DNA of 64,000 nucleotides, from contig NZ_JAFIEU010000017.1 of the NCBI RefSeq assembly GCF_020832325.1, positions 62,001-126,000 on the forward strand, written 5' to 3'. The stretch comes from Lunatimonas sp. GTDB taxonomy: Bacteria > Bacteroidota > Bacteroidia > Cytophagales > Cyclobacteriaceae. Shown here piece by piece: positions 9,203-17,950 of this stretch (positions within the stretch are counted from its first letter, which is position 1; the number at the start of each line of letters is the position of its first letter). The notes beneath the pieces were generated by a model. The model was given only the letters and a program-made list of their open reading frames with translations, was not told where the DNA came from and ran no database searches. The position numbers and the translations under genes were made by a program.

Positions 9203-10028
9203 AAAGATTGAGTTTATTAATAAAATTGACTTTTTGAAATGATATTACAGGTGTCTATTCCTCATAGGCAGTTGAAAATAAGGTAAATAAGAAAGTTTTT
9301 GGATACATAATAGGTGTTAATAGGTTGCTAATATTAACCATACATACCTAAACATGCAACCGATTTCATAAAATTTAAATACTAAAAAATTAGAAAATAA
9401 TGAATTAAATTTTTAATATTAACTAAAATAAGAAATATTGTATTATAGTTTGATTAGAATAATTAGTCTCTTGAAATAAAATTCCGAAAAAAAATATTTT
9501 TCAGTATAAAATACTTATTGTGCTCATCGTGAAAAAAATGAAGAGATTTTGATGGCTGATTGGAAAATGAGGAAATATTATTTGCTGCGATGGTTAATGA
9601 ACAGCTATACAATTTCATCTTACTGTCAATCAGCTATTAATAACTTTATTGTTAGTTTTAACAATTAAATAATTTGCAGAAATTGATTTATTTTATTTTT
9701 TATTTTATATTTACACTACAAATTAAAATTTGATTTTACAACTCTCAATTTGTAAAATATATAATTTTATTCATGCTAAAAATTGTACGAATTTATGATG
9801 TTTAGCTTTTTTTCACCAATAAACCCAGATCTATGATAATATCCTTTGACACAGGGTAGCTTATTCAGACTACCAATCTTCGTTACCAAGTTATTTATTA
9901 AACCTTTCAACAAGTATCCCAAATAACTGATTTGTAAGTTTCTAAGGTGATTTTTCTACAACACCTATTCTTTTGAACCTACGCAAGCCAGCATTTTCGA
10001 AGGCTGTTGATACAAACACTACATCCAT
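9203..10028. promoter_or_regulatory. AT-rich divergent regulatory region between two SusCD operons
   Basis: About 826 bases without a supported gene, strongly AT-rich between roughly 9300 and 9830. It must hold the promoters of both SusC genes. I looked for TTG / TAnnTTTG pairs and found no perfect one; AT-rich runs make imperfect matches uninformative. The unusual length leaves room for long leaders or regulator sites, but no clear hairpin or operator was recognised. Confidence 0.5.
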
Positions 10029-13000
10029 ATGTTTACAATGTTACTATCACCCCCCAAGAGGTGGGGGGTATGCTTGTTGGCTTCCGCATGTTTGTTGGGA
10101 AGTCAGGCAATGCACGTGCAGGCGGCTTCGCCACACACGTCAACCGTGACCACGCTGGACGACGTCTTCTTTGATGTCACCGTTCGGGGTAAGATCACCG
10201 ATGAAACGAATCAGCCCTTGCCAGGGGCGACTATTTCTGTACAGGGAACTTCCCGGGGTACGGTTTCAGACATCGATGGGGAGTTTTCTATCGTTGTGCC
10301 AGAAAATGCCACCTTGGTGATCTCTTTCATCGGGTATGAAACCCAGATGATTCGCATCACCAATCAAACTGTACTTAACATTAAGATGCAGCAAGATGCG
10401 TCCGCGATGGAGGAAGTCGTGGTGATTGGATACGGTACGCAGCGAAAATCTGACTTAACGGGTTCGGTAGGCTCGGTAGGTGCGCAGGAACTTAGTGAGC
10501 GCCCGGCCCCATCGCTTAACCAAGCCCTCGCAGGAAGGGTAGCAGGGGTGCAGGTAAACACCAATTCCGGTCGTCCGGGTGGCCGTACCAACGTACGTAT
10601 CCGAGGATTCAGTTCTATCAACTCTTCCAATAACCCACTTTATGTGGTGGATGGCGTGATGTTACCCATGGGAACCATGGATCAAGCCAGTAACCCCATC
10701 GATTACATCAATCCCAACGACATTGTGTCGGTAGAAGTGTTAAAGGATGCTTCTTCCACGGCCATATACGGTTCCAGGGGTGCGAACGGTGTGATTCTGG
10801 TCACTACCAAAAAGGGCAAAGCCGGAGAGGGAACGGTCACCTACAACGTGGATTTCAGCGTGAATACCATTGGACCCAACCGACCGGAAGTATTAAATGC
10901 CCGCGAATACCTAGAGGTAGAAGATCTGGCATGGAGAAACATGGCCAAATACGATCCGGAAGGATGGGCAGCCGGTAGGTGGGCCTATTTGAATCCGGCC
11001 CTTAGAAGGACAGATCCCCGGATTTTTGATGCAAACGGAAACCCACTCCACGATACCAACTGGTTGAAAGAGACCACTCAAAATAAGATCTCCCAAAATC
11101 ATCAGCTGGGCTTTACCGGAGGTAACGAGCGCACGACATACTCGCTATCCTTAGGCTACAGGGATGATCAGGGTCTGTTAAAAACCTCTTACCTCACCCG
11201 ATATGCCACTCGGTTTACCATCGATGATCAGGTAAAGTCCTGGCTAAACATCGGCGGAACCATAAGCTACAACAGCCAGGAGGAAAACCTAGTGGACGTG
11301 TCGGATGCGGTTCCAAGACAGATAGTGGAGGATTTTCCTTTTATGCCGGTCCGGTACGAGGACGGAACCTTTGCCAACAACAGGGATTACCCCTTTGCCG
11401 AAGGTACCATGAGTTCCATGCACCGCCTGTATGGCAGAAGGTATGTTTTAAATACGCAAACTACCCTCGGAAGCGCATACACCAATATCACTTTTGCAAA
11501 GGGTCTGGAGATGCGCACGGTGCTAGGCGTGAATATCATGACCCAGGAAAACAGTCAATCCAGTACACGAACCCTGTCTATTGCGCAAAACGGCACTGCT
11601 TCCAAAAGCATGCGTAGAGACAGTTTTTGGTCGTTGGAAAACTACCTGACCTACAATAAAACCTTTGCGGAGCGACATGCTTTCACAGGTTTGTTGGGGA
11701 TTTCTTGGCAGGAAAATACGCTCACTTCCATGAGTGCGAGCATTCAGAATTTCGCGACTGACTTCTTCACCTTTGACAACTTAGGTGCCGGATCTCAATT
11801 GCCTCGGGTAGGTTCCGGCGCTTCCCGTCATGCGTTGAGTTCTTACTTTGCACGGATCAACTATAGCCTAGATGGAAAGTATCTCTTCACTGCGACAGGT
11901 AGGGCAGATGGTGCGTCGAAGTTTGGTGAAAACAACAAATTTGCATTCTTCCCTTCCACCGCATTGGCGTGGAGGCTTTCCGAGGAGGGTTTCCTAAAAG
12001 GCAACGCCACCATTTCTAATTTAAAGCTGCGGGCCAGCTACGGATTGACCGGAAACTCAGAAATTCCACCGTATTCCTCGTTGGCCTTGTTGAGTTCGAA
12101 CTATTCTGCGATCTACAACGAATCCCAAGTGGGCGGTACCGGTATCAACCGATTGGCTAACCCAAACCTAAGATGGGAAAAGACGGCACAGAGCGATATT
12201 GGCTTGGAATTGGGCTTGTTCCAAAATCGGATTACCATCGAAATGGACTATTATTACCGGAAAACTACCGACATGTTGCTTGACTCCCCGGTTCCAAGGA
12301 CCAGTGGGTACGCCACGATTCGAAGCAATGTAGGTTCCATGCAAAACAAGGGTATCGAATTTACGCTGAATACCGTAAATGTGGAGAAGGCAGACTTTAG
12401 CTGGAATACTTCCTTTAATCTATCTGCCAACCGAAATAAAGTGTTGTCGCTAGCTACACCCGCAGATATCTTTGGTGTAGGAGGACCGAATTTTACCAAT
12501 CAGACCAATATCATCCGTGTAGGTGAGCCTGTAGGATCTTTCTGGGGATTGGTGCGACTCGGTACTTGGAGTGAAGCCGAACGGGATGAAGCCGCCGAAT
12601 TTGTCAGTTATCGGAATGGTCTTACCATTTTGCCAGGAGATATCAAGTACCTGGATGTAAACGGTGACAAAGCCATCAATGACTCTGACCGGATGATTAT
12701 TGGAAACGGCAACCCAAATATGTGGGGAGCTATGAATAACAGCGTGCGCTACAGAAACTGGGACTTCACTCTGGAACTCCAATACATGTATGGCAACGAC
12801 CTATTGGATATGAACCTCCACCCCAGTGAAGACCGACAGGCTCTAGCAAATAGCTATCGTACGGTATTGAATGCGTGGACACCCACAAACCAAAACACGC
12901 CGATCGCAGAGATTCGGGATACTCGGGCAGGGTACGTGACGAATGTGGACTCCCATTGGGTGAAAGATGCATCGTTCCTTCGCGGTAGAAACCTGCTGAT

Positions 13001-13229
13001 TGGCTATACCTTCCCAGTTGATTTTGCCAATCGAATCAAGCTTAGTAGGCTCAGAGTCTATACCACAGCTCAGAATTTCTTCTTGGTAACCGGCAAAGAC
13101 ATCATCGGAGACCCCGAAGTGGCACCTATCCGAGGCGGGGATGGCAACAACGTGTTTTCGCAGGGCATGAACTGGCACGCGTATCCAAAGCCTACTACCT
13201 ACATGCTGGGCCTACAGGTCACCCTTTAA
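10029..13229 (+). CDS. SusC/RagA-family TonB-linked outer-membrane transporter (second)
   Basis: A 1066-residue SusC-type transporter, paralogous to the one on the opposite strand. A signal peptide ends around residue 33. The carboxypeptidase-like domain (VRGKITDETNQPLPGATIS, about residues 50-128) precedes the plug, which starts with EEVVVIGYGTQRKSDLTGS and contains VRIRGFSSINSSNNPLYVV. The 22-strand barrel fills the rest. An alternative start lies three codons downstream at 10038. The paired SusD begins 33 bases after the stop. The two SusC proteins share plug-domain motifs but their barrels differ, so they probably take different ligands. Confidence 0.95.
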   Translation: MFTMLLSPPKRWGVCLLASACLLGSQAMHVQAASPHTSTVTTLDDVFFDVTVRGKITDETNQPLPGATISVQGTSRGTVSDIDGEFSIVVPENATLVISFIGYETQMIRITNQTVLNIKMQQDASAMEEVVVIGYGTQRKSDLTGSVGSVGAQELSERPAPSLNQALAGRVAGVQVNTNSGRPGGRTNVRIRGFSSINSSNNPLYVVDGVMLPMGTMDQASNPIDYINPNDIVSVEVLKDASSTAIYGSRGANGVILVTTKKGKAGEGTVTYNVDFSVNTIGPNRPEVLNAREYLEVEDLAWRNMAKYDPEGWAAGRWAYLNPALRRTDPRIFDANGNPLHDTNWLKETTQNKISQNHQLGFTGGNERTTYSLSLGYRDDQGLLKTSYLTRYATRFTIDDQVKSWLNIGGTISYNSQEENLVDVSDAVPRQIVEDFPFMPVRYEDGTFANNRDYPFAEGTMSSMHRLYGRRYVLNTQTTLGSAYTNITFAKGLEMRTVLGVNIMTQENSQSSTRTLSIAQNGTASKSMRRDSFWSLENYLTYNKTFAERHAFTGLLGISWQENTLTSMSASIQNFATDFFTFDNLGAGSQLPRVGSGASRHALSSYFARINYSLDGKYLFTATGRADGASKFGENNKFAFFPSTALAWRLSEEGFLKGNATISNLKLRASYGLTGNSEIPPYSSLALLSSNYSAIYNESQVGGTGINRLANPNLRWEKTAQSDIGLELGLFQNRITIEMDYYYRKTTDMLLDSPVPRTSGYATIRSNVGSMQNKGIEFTLNTVNVEKADFSWNTSFNLSANRNKVLSLATPADIFGVGGPNFTNQTNIIRVGEPVGSFWGLVRLGTWSEAERDEAAEFVSYRNGLTILPGDIKYLDVNGDKAINDSDRMIIGNGNPNMWGAMNNSVRYRNWDFTLELQYMYGNDLLDMNLHPSEDRQALANSYRTVLNAWTPTNQNTPIAEIRDTRAGYVTNVDSHWVKDASFLRGRNLLIGYTFPVDFANRIKLSRLRVYTTAQNFFLVTGKDIIGDPEVAPIRGGDGNNVFSQGMNWHAYPKPTTYMLGLQVTL

Positions 13230-13262
13230 ATTTTTGAGGATTTACCCAAAACGATTAAAAAA

Positions 13263-14822
13263 ATGAATTTAGATAGTATATATAAAGGCTGGACCTACCT
13301 GATTGTGGGAGTGGTCTTGGCAGGCACCTTGGGATGTTCCGACTTTCTCAAGGAGGAAGATCCCTCTAACTTGACGCCGGAATCGTTTTATACCATTCCA
13401 GACCATGCAGAGGCGGCACTAGCATCCGTTTACGCGGATATGCGGTTTTTTGGCAATGACGGAGGGATTTTCTCCTCTACTTGGCAGCTATTGGAAGCCC
13501 CAACGGGAACATCTACCACAGAAACAGCCCAGAATTCTGACTTGAACAACCTCTATGGGTTGATTTACGATGGACGTACCCAGCACGTGATCAACTGGTG
13601 GAACGGGCTTTATAAAGTGATAGCACAGGCTAATCTGGTGTTAGACCGAGTTCCGGCCATTACCCCAATGGATGAAGCACAAAAGCGAAAGATACTGGGA
13701 GAGGCGAGATTTCTCCGCGCGTGGGCCTATTTCTATGCGGTTAGGCTTTGGGGAAATATCCCCTTGATCACAGCGCCGCAGACAGCCAGTTCGGAGGATT
13801 TCCGACCTTCTCCGGCACCGCAGGAACAGGTGTACGATCTGATCGTTGAAGATTTGATTGCTGCGGAGGCAGCTGGTATGCCTTGGATGGATCATAGTGG
13901 CAGGGTATCCATGGCGGCTGTGAAATCACAGCTGGCCAAAGTATATCTGACCATGGCCGGTTTTCCCTTAAATAGGGGAAATCAGTACTACCAACTGGCT
14001 GCCAACAAATCGCTCGAAGTGATCGAGTATGCCAACGGCAATCCCGGTTCCATAAACCTGTATCCCAATTACGGTGACCTGCACAATGAGAACAACGGTA
14101 ATCGCTTGGAACACCTGTTTATGATCCAATACAATGTCATTGTAGCGGGAAACCCGATGAACAACATGTTTCCAAACTTTAAGCCGGTGACCTTTCAGGG
14201 TCCATCAGGCACAGGAAGTACCGTTCCAACCATCGAGTTTTACAATTCGTATGAAGCCGGTGACCGCAGAACAGTAAACCAAGAGGGCTTTTTCTACACC
14301 AGCTATTACACCAATGGCAGCGGTGATCCCTTTGATCTAGGGGCTCCTTATATCTTCAAACACTTCAATCGTGCAGCCTTGGGAACTTTTGGAGTTCCTG
14401 GAAATCGCGCAAATAACCTCAATGTTCCGTTAATTCGCTTTGCAGAGGTGTTGCTGATGTATGCCGAAGCGCAAAACGAAGTGGGTGGACCCAATGCGTT
14501 GGCGCATGAAAGCCTCAAGCGGATAAGAGATAGGGCCCGGCTAGCCACTCCTTCGCTTGGCGAGTTTACTACAGACACTTTTCGAGAGGCCGTATGGAGA
14601 GAGCGGTGGCACGAACTCTGCTACGAGCAAATTACCTGGTTTGATATGATTCGACTCCGGAAGGTTTACAATGAGCTAACCAACGGATTCGATAATTTTG
14701 TGGGGCATGTGAACCTCAGTTCTAATCAGCCGCTACGTAACATGCATTTACTGATGCCTTTTCCGCTGCCGGAGATGCAAAACAATCCGAACCTGACTCC
14801 TCAGAATCCGGATTATCCATAA
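13263..14822 (+). CDS. SusD/RagB-family outer-membrane lipoprotein (second)
   Basis: A 519-residue SusD-like lipoprotein with the lipobox LAGTLGC (Cys25). Family features include LGEARFLRAWAYFYAVRLWGNIPLI in the TPR region and LIRFAEVLLMYAEAQNEVG in the second half, with the C-terminal RERWHELCYEQITWFDMIRLRK motif. Partner of the SusC at 10029-13229, with which it forms an operon ended by the hairpin at 14844. The ligand is unknown; the next gene is a DUF5916 outer-membrane protein rather than a glycosidase. Confidence 0.93.
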   Translation: MNLDSIYKGWTYLIVGVVLAGTLGCSDFLKEEDPSNLTPESFYTIPDHAEAALASVYADMRFFGNDGGIFSSTWQLLEAPTGTSTTETAQNSDLNNLYGLIYDGRTQHVINWWNGLYKVIAQANLVLDRVPAITPMDEAQKRKILGEARFLRAWAYFYAVRLWGNIPLITAPQTASSEDFRPSPAPQEQVYDLIVEDLIAAEAAGMPWMDHSGRVSMAAVKSQLAKVYLTMAGFPLNRGNQYYQLAANKSLEVIEYANGNPGSINLYPNYGDLHNENNGNRLEHLFMIQYNVIVAGNPMNNMFPNFKPVTFQGPSGTGSTVPTIEFYNSYEAGDRRTVNQEGFFYTSYYTNGSGDPFDLGAPYIFKHFNRAALGTFGVPGNRANNLNVPLIRFAEVLLMYAEAQNEVGGPNALAHESLKRIRDRARLATPSLGEFTTDTFREAVWRERWHELCYEQITWFDMIRLRKVYNELTNGFDNFVGHVNLSSNQPLRNMHLLMPFPLPEMQNNPNLTPQNPDYP

Positions 14823-14843
14823 ACAATACAGATCCTGTATTCA

Positions 14844-14875
14844 AAAAGCGGCTGATTTTCGGCCGCTTTTTTTAT
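14844..14875 (+). terminator. Intrinsic terminator after the second SusCD pair
   Basis: The stem GCGGC / GCCGC (14848-14852 with 14862-14866), extended by A/T pairs, is followed by seven T. It lies about 25 bases after the SusD stop. Confidence 0.85.
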
Positions 14876-15040
14876 TAGTCTACATTCCTGATTCTCTCTT
14901 GGCGCCAACGATAAAAGTATACAAATTGCACTTTTTAACCCAGGTGCAACCTGGTTCCTACTAAAAAACCACTATTCCATTCATATAAAAAACTCCACCA
15001 TGCCTTCAGTATTCCGTTAATTTCGTCTTTCTGTTCATCC

Positions 15041-17233
15041 ATGCTTGTAAGATATTCTTTTTTATGTTGGTTTTTGTGTTGTGGCACCCTCCAGGGAGCA
15101 AATGCTCAGCAACCGGGAGAATTGGAAGCTTATCGCCTCACTGACGATGAAGCCCTGGAGCTGGACGGTCGGCTTGACGAAGCGTTTTGGTCCAAGGTGC
15201 AGGCGGCTACCGGATTTAGGCAGCAGGAACCCCTAGAGGGACAGTTGGCCTCTGAGCAAACCTCCGTTCAGATTGCATTTGACGATAAAAATCTCTACCT
15301 AGGCGTCAGGCTATACGATAGCGAGCCGGACAAAATCAAGGCTTTTCAGAAGAGAAGGGATGCGGTCTTGGATACCGACGATATGTTCGCTTTTATCTTG
15401 GATACCTACAACGATCAGCGGTCTGCATTTTATTTTGAGATTAATCCTCATGGACTGATGGGAGACGGTATCTTACGTACCGGGCAAGGGTCCCAGATAA
15501 ACCGGGACTGGAATGGTATTTGGCGTGCGTGGGTCACTCGGGATGACAAAGGATGGTCTGCAGAGATCCGTATCCCGTTTATGACCCTAAACTTTGACCC
15601 TAGCAACAGCACTTGGGGCGTGAATTTTCTTAGGACGATACGACGAAAAAACGAAATTACCCTTTGGGAAGGCTTTAAGCGAAACCAAGGTATTCAGCGG
15701 CCACAAGATGCCGGTAAATTACTGGGCTTGAAAAGTATAAACCAAGGTATTGGCGTAGAGGCGATTCCGTACGTGATCAGTTCCCAAACCAGGGTTCGGT
15801 CAGACCCCGAAGCTCCCATGGATCCGGTTACCCGTTTCAATGCAGGTGGAGAGCTCAATTACAACATTACCCCCAATCTAAAAGCAGGTATTACGGTAAA
15901 CACGGATTTTGCCGAAGCCGATGTAGATGATCGGCAGGTAAATCTAACGCGCTTCCCGATATTGCTGCCCGAACGACGTGATTTTTTCCTTCAGGGCGCC
16001 AATGTGTTTTTATTTGCACCTTCCAGCAATCCCAATCCGTACTTTAGTCGACGGGTGGGGCTTCAGGATGGTCGCCCGATTCCGATCCAGCATGGAGGGC
16101 GTCTGATCGGACGAATCAAAAACACTGACATTGGCTTTTTGCAGGTACGGACCGGGGAGTTGGGGGAGTTGCCGGGGGAGAATTTCACCGTGGGGAGGGT
16201 GCTCCAAAATATTTCCGCAGAAAGTACCATCGGGGCAATGTACACCCGGCGGGATACGGATGGAGACAGTTTGCCTGTCCGGGAGACCTTTGGTGCAGAT
16301 CTTAGCTTGAATACGTCGCGTTTTTTCGGGAATAGAAACTTCCAATTTGAGACCTTTTTTGTGGGTCACACACCTTCCTTCTTCATGGATAGTAGCAGCT
16401 TATTGGACCGTTCTGTAAGGGGTTTCCGCTTTAACTTTCCCAATCAGCCGTGGAATGCGCATGTTTCATACAGGGAATTTGGGGTAAACTACGACCCGGC
16501 GGTTGGATTTGTACCAAGGGTGGGTTTTCGTAGGCTTCAGCCTTCTCTTTCCTATAACCCGCTTTTGGAAAGGAGTCCAGTGCTTCGGGAACTTAGCTGG
16601 CAGTATTATTTTGAGTACTTAATGTTGATGGATTGGAGACCAGCAACGGTAAATCATCGGGTGCGGGTTTTAGGGCTACGCTTTGAAACGGGTGATATTC
16701 TCAATTTCTCCCTGTTGCATAACTACGAATACCTTGATTTTACCTTTGATATTTTAAGGGATGGGGTCTATCTGATTCCAGAAGGGATTTACCAAAATAG
16801 GGGGTATTCGGTTGAGTTTTCCTCGGCACCATTTCGGAAAATTGGAGGGATCGCCACCCTGACAGAAATAGGATTCTGGACCGGGAAGCAATTACTTTTA
16901 GAGGCAGATGTGTTTATGCGGCCGTTTGTGGGGCTAAATATGACCGCCAGCTATATTCACAGCAACGTAAGCTTGGAGCAGGGAGCATTTCAGACCCACT
17001 TGGTCCGTTTGAATAGCAGCTATGACTTTTCCCCTTGGGTGTCGATCAATTTTAACATTCAATACGATAATGTCACGGAGCAAATAGGTACCAACAGCCG
17101 CTTTTCATGGGTTATTGATCCTGGTAATACCCTGTTTGTAGTTCATAACCACAATTGGCAACGCTTCTCCGATAGGTTTACGGTAATGGAAACCCAGTCC
17201 ATCTTAAAACTAGCTTATACGCTACGGTTTTAG
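15041..17233 (+). CDS. DUF5916 / CBM9-like outer-membrane protein
   Basis: A 730-residue secreted protein with a signal peptide ending near AQQPG (residue 23). Residues about 30-220 form a CBM9-like carbohydrate-binding domain (LDGRLDEAFWSKVQAATGF, DDMFAFILDTYNDQRSAFYF). The rest matches the DUF5916 layout, predicted as an outer-membrane barrel (GITVNTDFAEADVDDRQVN, FPILLPERRDFFLQGANVF). The function of the family is not established; members may help bind or export substrates at the outer membrane. It follows the SusD terminator and precedes the convergent haem operon, so it is probably a single transcription unit. Confidence 0.85.
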   Translation: MLVRYSFLCWFLCCGTLQGANAQQPGELEAYRLTDDEALELDGRLDEAFWSKVQAATGFRQQEPLEGQLASEQTSVQIAFDDKNLYLGVRLYDSEPDKIKAFQKRRDAVLDTDDMFAFILDTYNDQRSAFYFEINPHGLMGDGILRTGQGSQINRDWNGIWRAWVTRDDKGWSAEIRIPFMTLNFDPSNSTWGVNFLRTIRRKNEITLWEGFKRNQGIQRPQDAGKLLGLKSINQGIGVEAIPYVISSQTRVRSDPEAPMDPVTRFNAGGELNYNITPNLKAGITVNTDFAEADVDDRQVNLTRFPILLPERRDFFLQGANVFLFAPSSNPNPYFSRRVGLQDGRPIPIQHGGRLIGRIKNTDIGFLQVRTGELGELPGENFTVGRVLQNISAESTIGAMYTRRDTDGDSLPVRETFGADLSLNTSRFFGNRNFQFETFFVGHTPSFFMDSSSLLDRSVRGFRFNFPNQPWNAHVSYREFGVNYDPAVGFVPRVGFRRLQPSLSYNPLLERSPVLRELSWQYYFEYLMLMDWRPATVNHRVRVLGLRFETGDILNFSLLHNYEYLDFTFDILRDGVYLIPEGIYQNRGYSVEFSSAPFRKIGGIATLTEIGFWTGKQLLLEADVFMRPFVGLNMTASYIHSNVSLEQGAFQTHLVRLNSSYDFSPWVSINFNIQYDNVTEQIGTNSRFSWVIDPGNTLFVVHNHNWQRFSDRFTVMETQSILKLAYTLRF

Positions 17234-17277
17234 GGAGACATTATACCGAAAAACACCCCTAGATGCCTCAAAAAAGA

Positions 17278-17309
17278 CCTCCAGGCTTTCGGGAGCGAGA
17301 GCCTGGAGG
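17278..17309 (-). terminator. Terminator of the haem uptake operon
   Basis: A perfect 10-bp stem CCTCCAGGCT / AGCCTGGAGG (17278-17287 with 17300-17309) is followed on the minus strand by CTTTTTTG. It lies directly after hmuY and would end the operon; the T run is on the minus-strand side only. Confidence 0.85.
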
Positions 17310-17326
17310 ATCATCCTATTGGTTAC

Positions 17327-17950
17327 CTAAAAGAATGTTGATCCATTGGGTTGAAGGACATACCGAAAGGTGTAATATGGGCTAGGAGTAGATAACCCAT
17401 TTACTTCGGATAATGGTGGGTTATTCTCGTAGTAGGAAAGGATCTCAATTTTTGCATAGTTTCCTGCATTGGTCTTAATTAACAATACCCGGCCGGGAAT
17501 GGGGCTTACAATATGTGTTTGGAAATTGTAGTTATACCAGCCGTTGCCCGATCCTGTAGGAATAGCTAGCCCCTCTGAACCATCACTGACAAAGGTAGCT
17601 GATGCAGGGATGGCATCCATTTCATCGAAAATGCCTGTGGCTACCGTACCTTGGGCACTGCCGGATCCGCTAACACCGCTATTGACAATTATCGTGGTGC
17701 CTTTGAATCCAATATCCCAATTTCCTCCCTGACTTTCGACCAACTGGTTGTTTTCAAGACTAAAGTATCTAAAGGGCCTTGCCTCGATGACCTCACCGGT
17801 ACTCCGGTCGATCACATCGTTTGGTGCGTAGATATTTTCTACCATCAGTGCCTCCAGTACAATTTCTGGTTGTGGGTCATCGCTACTGTTACAACTTGTC
17901 GTCATACCAATAGCGATTAAGCTGGATAGGATTGCATTCACTCGTTTCAT
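17327..17950 (-). CDS. hmuY: HmuY-family haem-binding lipoprotein
   Basis: A 207-residue lipoprotein with its lipobox Cys at residue 20 (MTTSC). The C-terminal half carries the HmuY-like block GWYNYN, SPIPGRVLLIKT, YAKIEILSYY and YYTFRYV. HmuY proteins bind haem at the cell surface or when released and pass it to a TonB receptor. The start codon overlaps the stop of the receptor gene (ATGA), so the two are translationally coupled. Last gene of the haem operon. Histidines are few (one in QTHIVSP), so the haem ligands may differ from the His pair of Porphyromonas gingivalis HmuY. Confidence 0.88.
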   Translation of the reverse strand: MKRVNAILSSLIAIGMTTSCNSSDDPQPEIVLEALMVENIYAPNDVIDRSTGEVIEARPFRYFSLENNQLVESQGGNWDIGFKGTTIIVNSGVSGSGSAQGTVATGIFDEMDAIPASATFVSDGSEGLAIPTGSGNGWYNYNFQTHIVSPIPGRVLLIKTNAGNYAKIEILSYYENNPPLSEVNGLSTPSPYYTFRYVLQPNGSTFF

